Assembly (NCBI GenBank): GCA_000444245.1 | Contig: ATSW01002925.1 | Location: forward strand, 1-21,989 | Reading direction: 5' to 3' | DNA length: 21,989 nt | Source: Botryllus schlosseri | Taxonomy: Eukaryota; Chordata; Ascidiacea; Stolidobranchia; Styelidae | The notes under the pieces: model-generated | Databases searched by the model: none | What the model was told of the DNA's origin: nothing | Seen by the model: the letters and a program-made list of their open reading frames with translations, nothing else | Program-made: the position numbers and the translations under genes | In this document: piece by piece, positions 18,801-21,989 of the stretch | Numbering within the stretch: the first letter of the stretch is position 1 | How the letters are laid out: each line of letters begins with the position of its first letter

Positions 18801-21217
18801 TAACAGCTAGGGGAATTTCCATCAATAGTAAATCGTCCTACTACAGAGCAGGCCACATGGGAACCTAGTATGGAAATTCACCAGCCACTCTCAAATACAT
18901 AATCTGTTGCAATCTGGCAAATTTGGTAGAAAGAAAAATCTTACTGTGCTTCATGAATGTTACATATTCAGAGATTGCAAACTATATTCAACAGGATCTA
19001 TTTGAGGGCCTGTTAAAATAACTTCCGATAAAGTTAAGCGACAAACACATTAATGTGAATGACAAATCCACTTGATGAGAAAATTGAAAACTAGGATTGT
19101 GAATTGTCAAAATACTTGCTTCTTGCAATTTTTCGATCTAGTCCCGTATATAAAGATAACCCCAGGATTTAGAGAAGGATTTATGCTGCTTGATGAAATC
19201 GTCCATCACAGCATTTGCATTTATAACTCAAGAGTAGAACTTAATTTGATTCAGGACAATGTATTTTTTAAGATTATCGCGGCAATCTATTTCATTCGAT
19301 CAACAATTTTTGTGTTGCTGTACAATGATGAAATTTCTAATCAGTAATTCCGACCAGGGCATTGGTGGACGTGAATCATCCCAGCACAGGTTTGTCTGTG
19401 TAGGGCCGGTGCTTCTGAGGTGCAACTGTAACTGCAATGATATGTAACAGGGTTGAGAAAGGAGGATTCTCATAACCGATACGTGTGAGACAGCATTCAT
19501 CAAATACATTCATACACCGCAATGCCGTCAACCTGAATATTATTAAGAATGCGGCTTCACCGGAAACAATACCTGAGCAACATCTTCAAAATCCTCATGC
19601 CGTTTCTTCAACTGCAGCGCGCGATGAAGAGATTTTCCGACGCCAGTGTATTTGGCGAGAAAGGCTTCTCCGTGATGAGTGATCCAACTCAAGACCTGAT
19701 GGGTAGAATGTCGTTTGCTCAAAAGGTAAAGCGTTTCATCAGTTGAGTGATTTGATGTCCGTAAGATAGTAGCTTTATGCTTAACAAGCTTTTTGTCAAA
19801 TTCTCTGAATCTTTGGTAATCTGAGTGCCCTTTATATGTCCTTTGCACAACGAAAAACTACATATTGATAGTGTTAGTGCATTCACTTTTCAAACAATAA
19901 TAGCAGTAAGCTTATAACTATTTGGAATAGGTCTACTGCTAGTTTTTCCCAGGTCAACGTGTTCCATTAACTTTTTTTAACATCCTGCAATTTGCAGTTA
20001 ACAATAGATATAATCATGACCGTGAAGCAGTAAAACAGCCTGGGCTAACCTGTTCTACATCCTGTTCATAAACACGGAGTTGATATCGCTGAGTGAGCAA
20101 TGTCTTTTTCTCTCTCCAAACCCTTTCCAGTTCGCGATGGTGGTGAAACACCTGAAAAATGGCACAACGAGCAATCACTCCGTCAGTTATACACGAGAGA
20201 TGGACAACTAAATTGTTTTCAGCTTTTTATTAGAATTACAATTACCAAATTCACAAAAACTTTGTATTCAATTCTAAATTACAAAAAAATATAATAAAAT
20301 ATCAAGTTCAGTTCATTATGAAATCACACTTCATTCTCATAGGCTTGGGAATGGCAAATGTCCGCACACCAAACTTGGTTCGTTTAGCACGATAAAGTTC
20401 TCTTGTAGCTTTTTCAGGAAACCAAAAATTAGATTTAAATTTAAATCAGAGCAAAGAAACATTTCACTAATCAGATTACGGCATTTTGCTCTTATTAGTC
20501 TACAAGAACTATCCATTTGTTTGCCTCATAGTGTTCAACCAATATTGCAACAAGGTCCAGAAGTTCAGTCTACCTCATGAACAAGATCCATGACTTGTTT
20601 CGACGCGTCGGTATAATCCATAAGCTTAGCCACAGTGTCGTCTTGACTCGGACTGGCCGGTTTCTGCAGAAATTCCATCAAGTATTTTCCGTCTCCGTCT
20701 GGTCCGCTGACCTGCAACAACACCGCGGTCTGAGCGAGTGAAAAGAGACGTTTATTCTTTCATTTATGTGCCTTGGGGTCGATTTTTATGAAAATCCGCC
20801 CACCTAGTTTGTACCAACAATTGGAGCCTAATACTCGACTAAGAATCGAATTACTCAGGTACTCATCAAAAACAATATAAGATAAAAATGGTACATCGAA
20901 CTGTCTGTTCGCCCAAATCACTCGAGGCTGTTGATTTACAATGTTATTTTTAATTCTCTACTAGTTACCCATGAAGAGTATCACATCACAGGGGCTTCGA
21001 ACCCACCTCGCTATGTTCGGCCGTGAAGGTTTCTAACAGCAGATGATGCTTTTGCAATTGCTCTTCCAGCATCATGATATCGTTTGGCACCGTGTACGAA
21101 ACAGCAGTGCCCGAGGAAGTGGTCCCAGACACTCTGCATTCCTCTATCCAACGCATGGCGTGGTCGATGAACTGCTCCACTCTTTGATGAAACTTCACGG
21201 CAAGCACCAGTAAATGG
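710..21217 (-). CDS. TRIO: TRIO/Kalirin-family Rho guanine-nucleotide exchange factor, spectrin-repeat rod, 11 internal exons (partial gene)
   Basis: Joined exons are 21217-21007, 20711-20574, 20151-20050, 19695-19573, 8307-8221, 7140-7036, 6248-6079, 3198-2979, 2369-2174, 2043-1877 and 829-710, 1639 nt in all. Introns are 295, 422, 354, 11265, 1080, 787, 2880, 609, 130 and 1047 nt, all GT-AG on the minus strand with matching phases. The product aligns end to end with the middle of human TRIO as I remember it. In this family the spectrin-like rod joins an N-terminal Sec14 domain to DH-PH modules that activate Rac/RhoG and RhoA at the membrane, in axon guidance and cell migration. Neither end domain is in this window. 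Vertebrate TRIO and KALRN are equally good matches over the conserved exons, so the symbol stands for the family; an invertebrate would have one copy. The start and stop codons are outside the window. Confidence 0.93.
1190..1310. repeat. Interspersed repeat family A, copy 1
   Basis: Positions 1194-1258 match 20350-20414 on the same strand at about 80 percent identity, counted by eye; weaker similarity continues to about 1310. Read on the minus strand, both copies give a similar peptide, here ATGELYRA then a stop then RAKLAVQTFVI. This suggests decay of a coding segment, perhaps the end of a LINE reverse-transcriptase protein. The family is not identified. It lies in the intron between exons J and K. 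Confidence 0.6.
1525..1857. repeat. Interspersed repeat family B, copy 1
   Basis: About 330 bases matching 4697-5010 in the same orientation. The best block is AACTGCGATTCAAAACACAG at 1618-1637, against AACTGCAATTCAAAACACAG in the other copy. ACATACCAG, TCAAAACAA and ACTGC.TCATAAATA blocks follow in the same order. No protein, terminal inverted repeat or target duplication could be seen. The copy ends within about 20 bases of the exon J splice donor. Confidence 0.65.
1877..2043 (-). CDS. TRIO: TRIO exon J: spectrin-repeat segment
   Basis: 167 nt. The exon begins with two bases that complete a split Asp codon from exon I and ends in phase 0. The acceptor is TTTGTTGCAG and the donor is CAG|GTTAGT. 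The peptide includes LKQLCESVQSAHKSMEDVLE and ends LLLQHLSQQVSQ, corresponding to human VQLRHLQAEVKQ. The pattern is amphipathic helix, typical of a spectrin-type three-helix bundle. Only 130 nt separate it from exon I, the shortest intron in the window. A long open frame on the plus strand across exons J and I is an antisense shadow. Confidence 0.92.
2174..2369 (-). CDS. TRIO: TRIO exon I: spectrin-repeat segment
   Basis: 196 nt, entering in phase 0 and leaving with one base of a split codon. The acceptor is CCATCTCTATTCAG and the donor is CTCAG|GTACGC. The peptide runs MCTDLAGWATEVQQICLADL, then EEIHIIEQRIMHLDREAKTM, which aligns with human EDLTIAEQRLQHHADKALTM, and ends GGELAAQFENS. The Trp in AGWATE matches the conserved Trp in ESWNDE, a core residue of spectrin repeats. 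The 15 residues across the junction with exon H align with human FERDAIDIISDLESW without a gap, which fixes both splice sites. Confidence 0.95.
2370..2978 (-). other. Intron between TRIO exons H and I
   Basis: 609 nt. The donor is GTATGT at 2978-2973 and the acceptor ends at 2370. No repeat copy seen elsewhere in the window and no conserved peptide was found. A plus-strand open frame at 2497-2703 has no recognisable protein features and is taken as chance. Confidence 0.6.
2979..3198 (-). CDS. TRIO: TRIO exon H: spectrin-repeat segment with Ser-rich linker
   Basis: 220 nt, taking one base to complete a Lys codon from exon G and ending in phase 0. The donor is GTCGTT|GTATGT. The first third is a Ser/Gln/Gly linker containing SSQSSYSGRSSTPSSSAAQS. 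VESVLRQLEEDRTILEDLCT follows (human IETVLQQLDEAQSQMEELFQ), then LDSHLQFRIFEKE (human LELFLQLRIFERD). The human protein also has a polar, Ser/Asn-containing linker here, but a shorter one. A second acceptor in the same frame at 3220-3221 would start the exon at 3219 and add seven codons (LLPDLDR). Sequence alone does not decide between them. Confidence 0.93.
3594..3788 (+). mobile_element. Decayed hAT transposase, C-terminal dimerisation region
   Basis: The plus-strand frame contains PTTAAVERSFSILGKLLSKD followed by RHILPENVGIF. The VERSFS core after a Thr/Ala-rich stretch is the hallmark of the hAT dimerisation domain found at the end of these transposases. The frame ends at a TAA at 3786-3788. 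In-frame stop codons occur just upstream and no catalytic part of the protein was recognised, so this is a broken fragment. It lies in the intron between TRIO exons G and H, on the opposite strand to the host gene. Confidence 0.75.
4697..5010. repeat. Interspersed repeat family B, copy 2
   Basis: Same orientation and block order as the copy at 1525-1857. The best match is AACTGCAATTCAAAACACAG followed by a short A-rich stretch, then ACATACCAGAGCTAC and TTACTGCCTCATAAATAGA. Several small gaps separate the copies, so they are old. No protein-coding potential was seen. The element type is unknown: a short interspersed element or a non-autonomous DNA element would both fit. Confidence 0.65.
6079..6248 (-). 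CDS. TRIO: TRIO exon G: spectrin-repeat segment
   Basis: 170 nt, entering in phase 0 and leaving after two bases of a Lys codon that exon H completes. The acceptor is CTATTTCAG and the donor is AA|GTAAGA. The peptide begins LLSWLESVKQEMSDTDV, matching human LWTWLEELQKELLDDVY, with the repeat-defining Trp conserved. It continues KFRKVRYKLVDNFIATQQEG, and the GKHLLQNL end corresponds to human GEDLIQQL. Spacing matches human exactly through this exon. A plus-strand open frame at 6007-6252 is the antisense shadow. Confidence 0.95.
6249..7035 (-). other. Intron between TRIO exons F and G
   Basis: 787 nt, donor GTTTGT at 7035. AT-rich with no repeat copy recognised. The minus-strand open frames at 6566-6805 and 6839-7033 are low-complexity, rich in Phe/Cys/Ser, and show no domain; they are not called. 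Confidence 0.6.
7036..7140 (-). CDS. TRIO: TRIO exon F: spectrin-repeat segment, highly conserved
   Basis: Thirty-five codons, phase 0 at both ends. The acceptor is TTCTCCTAG and the donor is GAG|GTTTGT. The peptide VARHLEERIHDFVKRVEQRR is followed by TLLDMSVSFFTHVQE. The central part ERIHDFVKRVEQRRTLLDMS aligns with human DRIQDFVRRVEQRKILLDMS. Length and both junctions are as expected. This exon and exons D and E are the best-conserved stretch of the gene in this window, and they identify the family most clearly. It was too short to stand out as an open frame. Confidence 0.97.
7141..8220 (-). other. Intron between TRIO exons E and F
   Basis: 1080 nt, donor GTTTGG at 8220. The first 100 nt contain TGATGATGA and, some 55-65 nt further, CTGA. 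This was considered as a C/D snoRNA and rejected because no terminal stem is visible. The open frame at 7176-7475 (minus) has no recognisable features. No interspersed repeat copy was recognised. Confidence 0.6.
8221..8307 (-). CDS. TRIO: TRIO exon E: spectrin-repeat segment, highly conserved
   Basis: Twenty-nine codons, phase 0 at both ends. The acceptor is TTTTGTTTTTAG and the donor is CAG|GTTTGG. The peptide begins NTYTNADKLLEAAEQLARNG, identical to human TRIO over the first 17 residues, and ends DCDPNEIYQ (human ECDPEEIYQ). That is about 25 identities in 29. It begins directly after the 11.3-kb intron. Its N-terminal Asn follows exon D's EDVAQ exactly as in human EEVAQ-NTYTN, so no extra residues are needed between the two exons. 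Confidence 0.98.
8308..11790 (-). other. Large TRIO intron, distal third: AT-rich, CpG-poor
   Basis: This is the 3' part of the 11265-nt intron between exons D and E (8308-19572). CpG dinucleotides are nearly absent: the 60-base line from 10021 has none. It contains the exon-like segment at 9217-9291 and a run of ten G at 9939-9948. Apart from these, no gene, repeat copy or RNA was recognised; the open frame at 11091-11279 is Lys/Ser/Thr-rich noise. Confidence 0.6.
9217..9291 (-). CDS. Candidate cassette exon in the large TRIO intron (unconfirmed)
   Basis: An open segment of exactly 25 codons, with AG at 9293-9292 and a good donor GGG|GTTAGT at 9216. The peptide LLPPIMAVLMEELKQIERDV ending MDNLG has the hydrophobic spacing of an amphipathic helix. 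Phase is 0 at both ends, so it could be spliced between exons D and E without breaking the frame. Human TRIO has no residues at this junction as I remember it. The acceptor has a weak pyrimidine tract. It could be a lineage-specific cassette, part of a nested gene, or chance. The length and phase are seen directly; use as an exon is inference. Confidence 0.28.
11797..12162 (-). CDS. Unrecognised open frame with exon-like edges
   Basis: A 121-codon minus-strand frame inside the large intron. Within it, 12110-11826 is bounded by a TTTCATAACAG acceptor and a consensus GTAAGT donor, giving 285 nt with equal phase (1) at both ends. The peptide contains GGSLVGGQILSGDFESLINK and ends RAVVVDLNWEMIRKF. 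The first third also reads well in a second frame (LQLQCYEFYQCYLKSGDLAN), which could mean an old frameshift. I do not recognise the family. Its phase does not fit the gap between TRIO exons D and E. It could be part of a nested gene, a pseudogene, or a remnant of a mobile element. It marks the left edge of the CpG-rich block. Confidence 0.22.
   Translation of the reverse strand: MPICSLRIFWTSDSFITDFDRCSCSVMSFISVISRAVIWRMTLWVPMPGGSLVGGQILSGDFESLINKVDAVLSSDYISSRSIFDRKVLFVMALFQKDEFRAVVVDLNWEMIRKFNSSLAD
13643..13819. repeat. Foldback (long inverted repeat) element
   Basis: The left edge reads ACGAGTGTCGGACAAAAATT and the complement of the right edge reads ACGAGTGTCAGCCGAAAATA. The similarity of the two arms continues inward through blocks such as ATATTATTCAA / ATATTATTTAA and TCTGTACC / TTTGTATT, and meets near 13735 in AAGAGTTTCTTCAAATAC. 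The arms are about 85 bases each, imperfect, with almost no spacer. No target-site duplication was seen, and no protein is encoded. The arm sequence recurs once at 16525-16616. Confidence 0.65.
14468..14509. repeat. Small imperfect hairpin
   Basis: AAAAACCAGTAGTTAGTTGA is followed, after a few bases, by the near complement TCAATTAACTAGTTTTT. The function is unknown. It may be part of one of the unidentified repeats in the CpG-rich block. Confidence 0.35.
15824..15875. mobile_element. Possible terminus of a hAT-like element
   Basis: TAGAGGTGGGCGCAACAATA is followed by ATCGAATCCGAATCGAAT. A TAGAGGTGGGC start followed by repeated TCGAAT words resembles the ends of some hAT-like non-autonomous elements. 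No matching inverted end or 8-bp duplication was found, so the element is incomplete, rearranged or misidentified. Confidence 0.25.
16525..16616. repeat. Solo arm of the foldback family
   Basis: AGAGTGTCAGCAGAAAATGT, then TTTCAATATAAAGATATTATTC, TATATTGAAGTTCTGTACC and TCTTCAA, follow the same block order as the left arm at 13643-13739. The match to the right arm of the foldback is equally good. It is followed by unrelated sequence rather than an inverted second arm. This establishes a repeat family rather than an isolated palindrome. Confidence 0.65.
16950..17252. repeat. CCCTAA-like low-complexity tracts
   Basis: Degenerate CCCTAA/CCTAAC words occur at 17042-17056 and 17226-17252, and resume at 17598-17610 after the miniature element. 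This resembles the metazoan telomere repeat but is short, degenerate and intronic. It is more likely microsatellite-like sequence or part of a repeat than a real telomere remnant. The open frame at 16978-17244 (minus) is not called. Confidence 0.45.
17253..17597. mobile_element. Miniature inverted-repeat element, hAT-like, 345 bp
   Basis: The left end reads TAGGGTTACCATACG and the complement of the right end reads TAGGGTTACTATGTT, an inverted repeat of about 12 matches in 15. The element is flanked by CCCTAACC at 17245-17252 and again at 17598-17605, an 8-bp duplication of hAT length. Because the surroundings are CCCTAA-rich, the duplication could partly be chance. The interior contains repeated TGTCCTC words near the left end. 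There is no coding sequence, so it would be a non-autonomous element moved by a transposase elsewhere. Confidence 0.65.
17606..19572 (-). other. Large TRIO intron, proximal part
   Basis: This is the 5' end of the large intron, starting at donor GTATTG at 19572. It contains the hairpin group at 18054-18191. Open frames at 18301-18507 (minus), 19072-19347 (plus) and 19300-19509 (minus) show no recognisable domain, repeat or splice pattern. CpG density falls to the level of the other introns from about 18.2 kb. Confidence 0.5.
18054..18191. repeat. Nested inverted repeats
   Basis: ATGGACGGAAACGGGAC at 18054-18070 and GTCCTGTTCCGTCCAT at 18074-18089 form a strong hairpin with a very short loop. 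A second pair, GTACAGGAC (starting near 18094) and GTCCTGTAC (ending near 18191), encloses about 80 bases. This may be the structured end of a DNA element. No target duplication or second copy was found in the window. Confidence 0.45.
19573..19695 (-). CDS. TRIO: TRIO exon D: spectrin-repeat segment, highly conserved
   Basis: Forty-one codons, phase 0 at both ends. The acceptor is TTCTACCCATCAG and the donor is CAG|GTATTG. The peptide starts VLSWI, then THHGEAFLAKYTGVGKSLHR, against human ENHGEAFLSKHTGVGKSLHR, and ends KKRHEDFEDVAQ (human QKRHEDFEEVAQ). The HGEAFL..HTGVGKSLHR signature is characteristic of TRIO and Kalirin. The 11.3-kb intron begins immediately after it. The plus-strand open frame at 19549-19746 is its shadow. 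Confidence 0.98.
19696..20049 (-). other. Intron between TRIO exons C and D
   Basis: 354 nt, donor GTTAGC at 20049. No repeat or conserved element was seen. Confidence 0.6.
20050..20151 (-). CDS. TRIO: TRIO exon C: spectrin-repeat segment
   Basis: Thirty-four codons, phase 0 at both ends, the same length as the human segment. The acceptor is CCATTTTTCAG and the donor is CAG|GTTAGC. The peptide VFHHHRELERVWREKKTLLT aligns with human VLHHQRQLENIWQHRKVRLH, then QRYQLRVYEQDVEQ with QRLQLCVFQQDVQQ. The W in ERVWRE matches the conserved W of the repeat. The plus-strand open frame at 20100-20294 overlaps it only in part and is not called. Confidence 0.96.
20152..20573 (-). other. Intron between TRIO exons B and C
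   Basis: 422 nt, donor GTAGAC at 20573. More than a quarter of it is occupied by a copy of repeat family A. Confidence 0.6.
20345..20470. repeat. Interspersed repeat family A, copy 2
   Basis: Matches 1190-1310 in the same orientation, best at 20350-20414. The minus strand reads ATRELYRAKRTKFGVRTFAI, an uninterrupted peptide with a T.(Y/F)G.R.F pattern like that near the end of many LINE reverse-transcriptase proteins. Both copies share the reading frame, which argues for a coding origin. The assignment to a LINE is tentative because too little of the protein is present. Confidence 0.6.
20574..20711 (-). CDS. TRIO: TRIO exon B: spectrin-repeat segment and linker
   Basis: Forty-six codons, phase 0 at both ends. 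The acceptor is GTGTTGTTGCAG and the donor is GAG|GTAGAC. The peptide starts VSGPDGDGKYLMEFLQKPAS, which aligns with human VSQDGKSLLDKLQRPLTP, and ends YTDASKQVMDLVHE (human YSKAVHHVLDVIHE). The middle is a polar Pro/Ser/Asp linker, as in the human protein, and the segment is about three residues longer. Confidence 0.95.
21007..21217 (-). CDS. TRIO: TRIO exon A: spectrin-repeat segment with lineage-specific insertion
   Basis: 211 nt, taking one base to complete a codon begun upstream and ending in phase 0. The acceptor is TTGTATCATTCAG and the donor is GAG|GTGGGT. The peptide starts HLLVLAVKFHQRVEQFIDHA, and VKFHQRVEQFIDHAMRWIEE aligns with human SIFHQKAEKYMSNVDSWCKA. It ends LLETFTAEHSE (human IYEHITLAYSE). 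Between the two helices is a Ser/Thr/Gly-rich insertion, SGTTSSGTAVSYTV, absent from human. It is the most upstream exon found; the preceding exon lies beyond 21989 or is not recognised. Confidence 0.93.
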
Positions 21218-21300
21218 CTGAATGATACAACAAATACAAATTGATTCCAATGTACAACAGAAAAAAAGCAAAAATAGGAATACTGATCTATTTCTTATGG

Positions 21301-21669
21301 CAGTGGTTCTCCACCGGGGGGCCTCTAAATTTGCAAAATGATTGATAGCCTGATTTTTACTTTTTGTCAATTAGGTAAATCACGAGACAGATTCCCTTCG
21401 TAACTGGTAAAACTTCACGACTCACATTACAAAAATGGCCGTCGGAAATGCAATCCTACTGGGCAAACCCATTTTAATTGATAAATTGACAGCAGCCCAA
21501 CGATACGAACATGTATTGCTATTTGAAAATGTTTTGTTGGGATTTATGAACAGATAAAAAGTTAGAGTAGTAATGCGAAATGTTTACAAGTTGTCAGTCT
21601 CAGCAAATTAGTAAGCGGTCCCGGACGGCTAAAAGGGGTCCGCGAAGACAAAAAGGTTGAAAACCACGG
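21301..21669. mobile_element. Non-autonomous hAT element (miniature), 369 bp, complete with 8-bp duplication
   Basis: The left end CAGTGGTTCTCCACC matches the complement of the right end, CCGTGGTTTTCAACC. Flanking the element is a perfect 8-bp direct repeat TCTTATGG at 21293-21300 and 21670-21677. Subterminal G-rich tracts (GGGGGGCC on the left, GGGGTCCGCG on the right in the same orientation) are common in hAT elements with CAGTGGTT ends. There is no coding capacity. It sits in the intron upstream of exon A, 84 bases from the acceptor. The perfect duplication suggests a fairly recent insertion. Confidence 0.88.
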
Positions 21670-21927
21670 TCTTATGGCTTACACGTGTCCAGATGCATCC
21701 TTTCCAGTTTATTTCATTTCCGAGCATAGCAATGACTAGAGATGTTACAATAACTGCTGTGAAGTTTTGGAAATGTGCCATACAATCTAGATGCCATATC
21801 TTTTGAATATCGGATGAAAATATGGGGGTTATCATCAAATTTCCCTCTAATTTTTCACGAGTCTGCGCGCATTCACCAACTCACTGCACGGTCCCTTGGA
21901 CATGGACAACAGTGTGTAACTGCGCGG

Positions 21928-21989
21928 TAGGGATGGTGTGAACCTCTGAAAGGTTCAGGTTCGTGTGAACGCGAACCTTTTTGAAAGGT
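21928..21989. mobile_element. hAT-like element, left terminus, running off the window
   Basis: TAGGGATGGTGTGAACCTCT is followed by palindromic subterminal words: GAACCTCTGAAAGGTTC and then GAACCTTTTTGAAAGGT. A TAGGGATG start with subterminal inverted repeats is typical of many hAT elements. The preceding 8 bases, CTGCGCGG, would be one copy of the target duplication; the other lies outside the window. Confidence 0.5.

Noticed and set aside
20991-21006. tRNA B-box-like GGGTTCGAAGCCCC on the minus strand, possible SINE head
   Set aside because: It overlaps the exon A splice donor, and the preceding DNA is conserved coding sequence with no A-box, so it is most likely coincidence.
1-21989. Prokaryotic systems (CRISPR, operons, ribosome-binding sites)
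   Set aside because: The identified gene is spliced and animal-specific; no array or operon-like arrangement exists here.

Overview
The window is eukaryotic, animal, intron-rich DNA, AT-rich outside one block. Its only host gene that can be identified with confidence is on the minus strand: eleven consecutive exons of a TRIO/Kalirin-family Rho guanine-nucleotide exchange factor (trio in fly, unc-73 in worm). The exons run from 21217 down to 710 and encode about 546 residues of the central spectrin-repeat rod. All were found by eye from spliced reading frames that align without a gap in order to my memory of human TRIO. Every junction has GT-AG ends and a compatible phase. The N-terminal Sec14 part lies upstream (above 21989). 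The remaining rod and the catalytic DH-PH modules lie downstream (below 1). No 5' or 3' gene end, promoter or poly(A) site is in the window.

Layout from high to low coordinate, the direction of transcription: 21218-21989 is an upstream intron holding a complete 369-bp hAT-type miniature element and the edge of another element. 19573-21217 is a cluster of four exons with short introns. 8308-19572 is one 11.3-kb intron. 6079-8307 holds three exons. 3199-6078 is an intron with a decayed hAT transposase tail and a 0.3-kb repeat. 710-3198 holds the last four exons. 1-709 is the next intron, carrying a hAT-like terminus.

The 11.3-kb intron is the most unusual part. Its centre (about 11.8-16.95 kb) is rich in CpG, while the flanking intron DNA is almost CpG-free, so this block has a different or more recent history. 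It contains a 177-bp foldback whose arms recur as a solo copy at 16.5 kb, and unrecognised open frames. To its right is a 345-bp miniature element inside CCCTAA-like sequence. Two further stretches on the gene's strand look like exons but do not match TRIO: 9217-9291 (25 codons, phase 0-0, strong donor) and 11826-12110 (285 nt, GTAAGT donor).

The organism cannot be named from this. A protein moderately to strongly diverged from vertebrate TRIO, kilobase introns, CpG-depleted gene-body DNA and many hAT-like elements suggest an invertebrate animal, possibly a fast-evolving lineage. No tRNA, rRNA, CRISPR array or prokaryotic feature was seen. I found no convincing undescribed system; the strongest leads are the CpG-rich intronic block with its foldback family and the two orphan exon-like segments.
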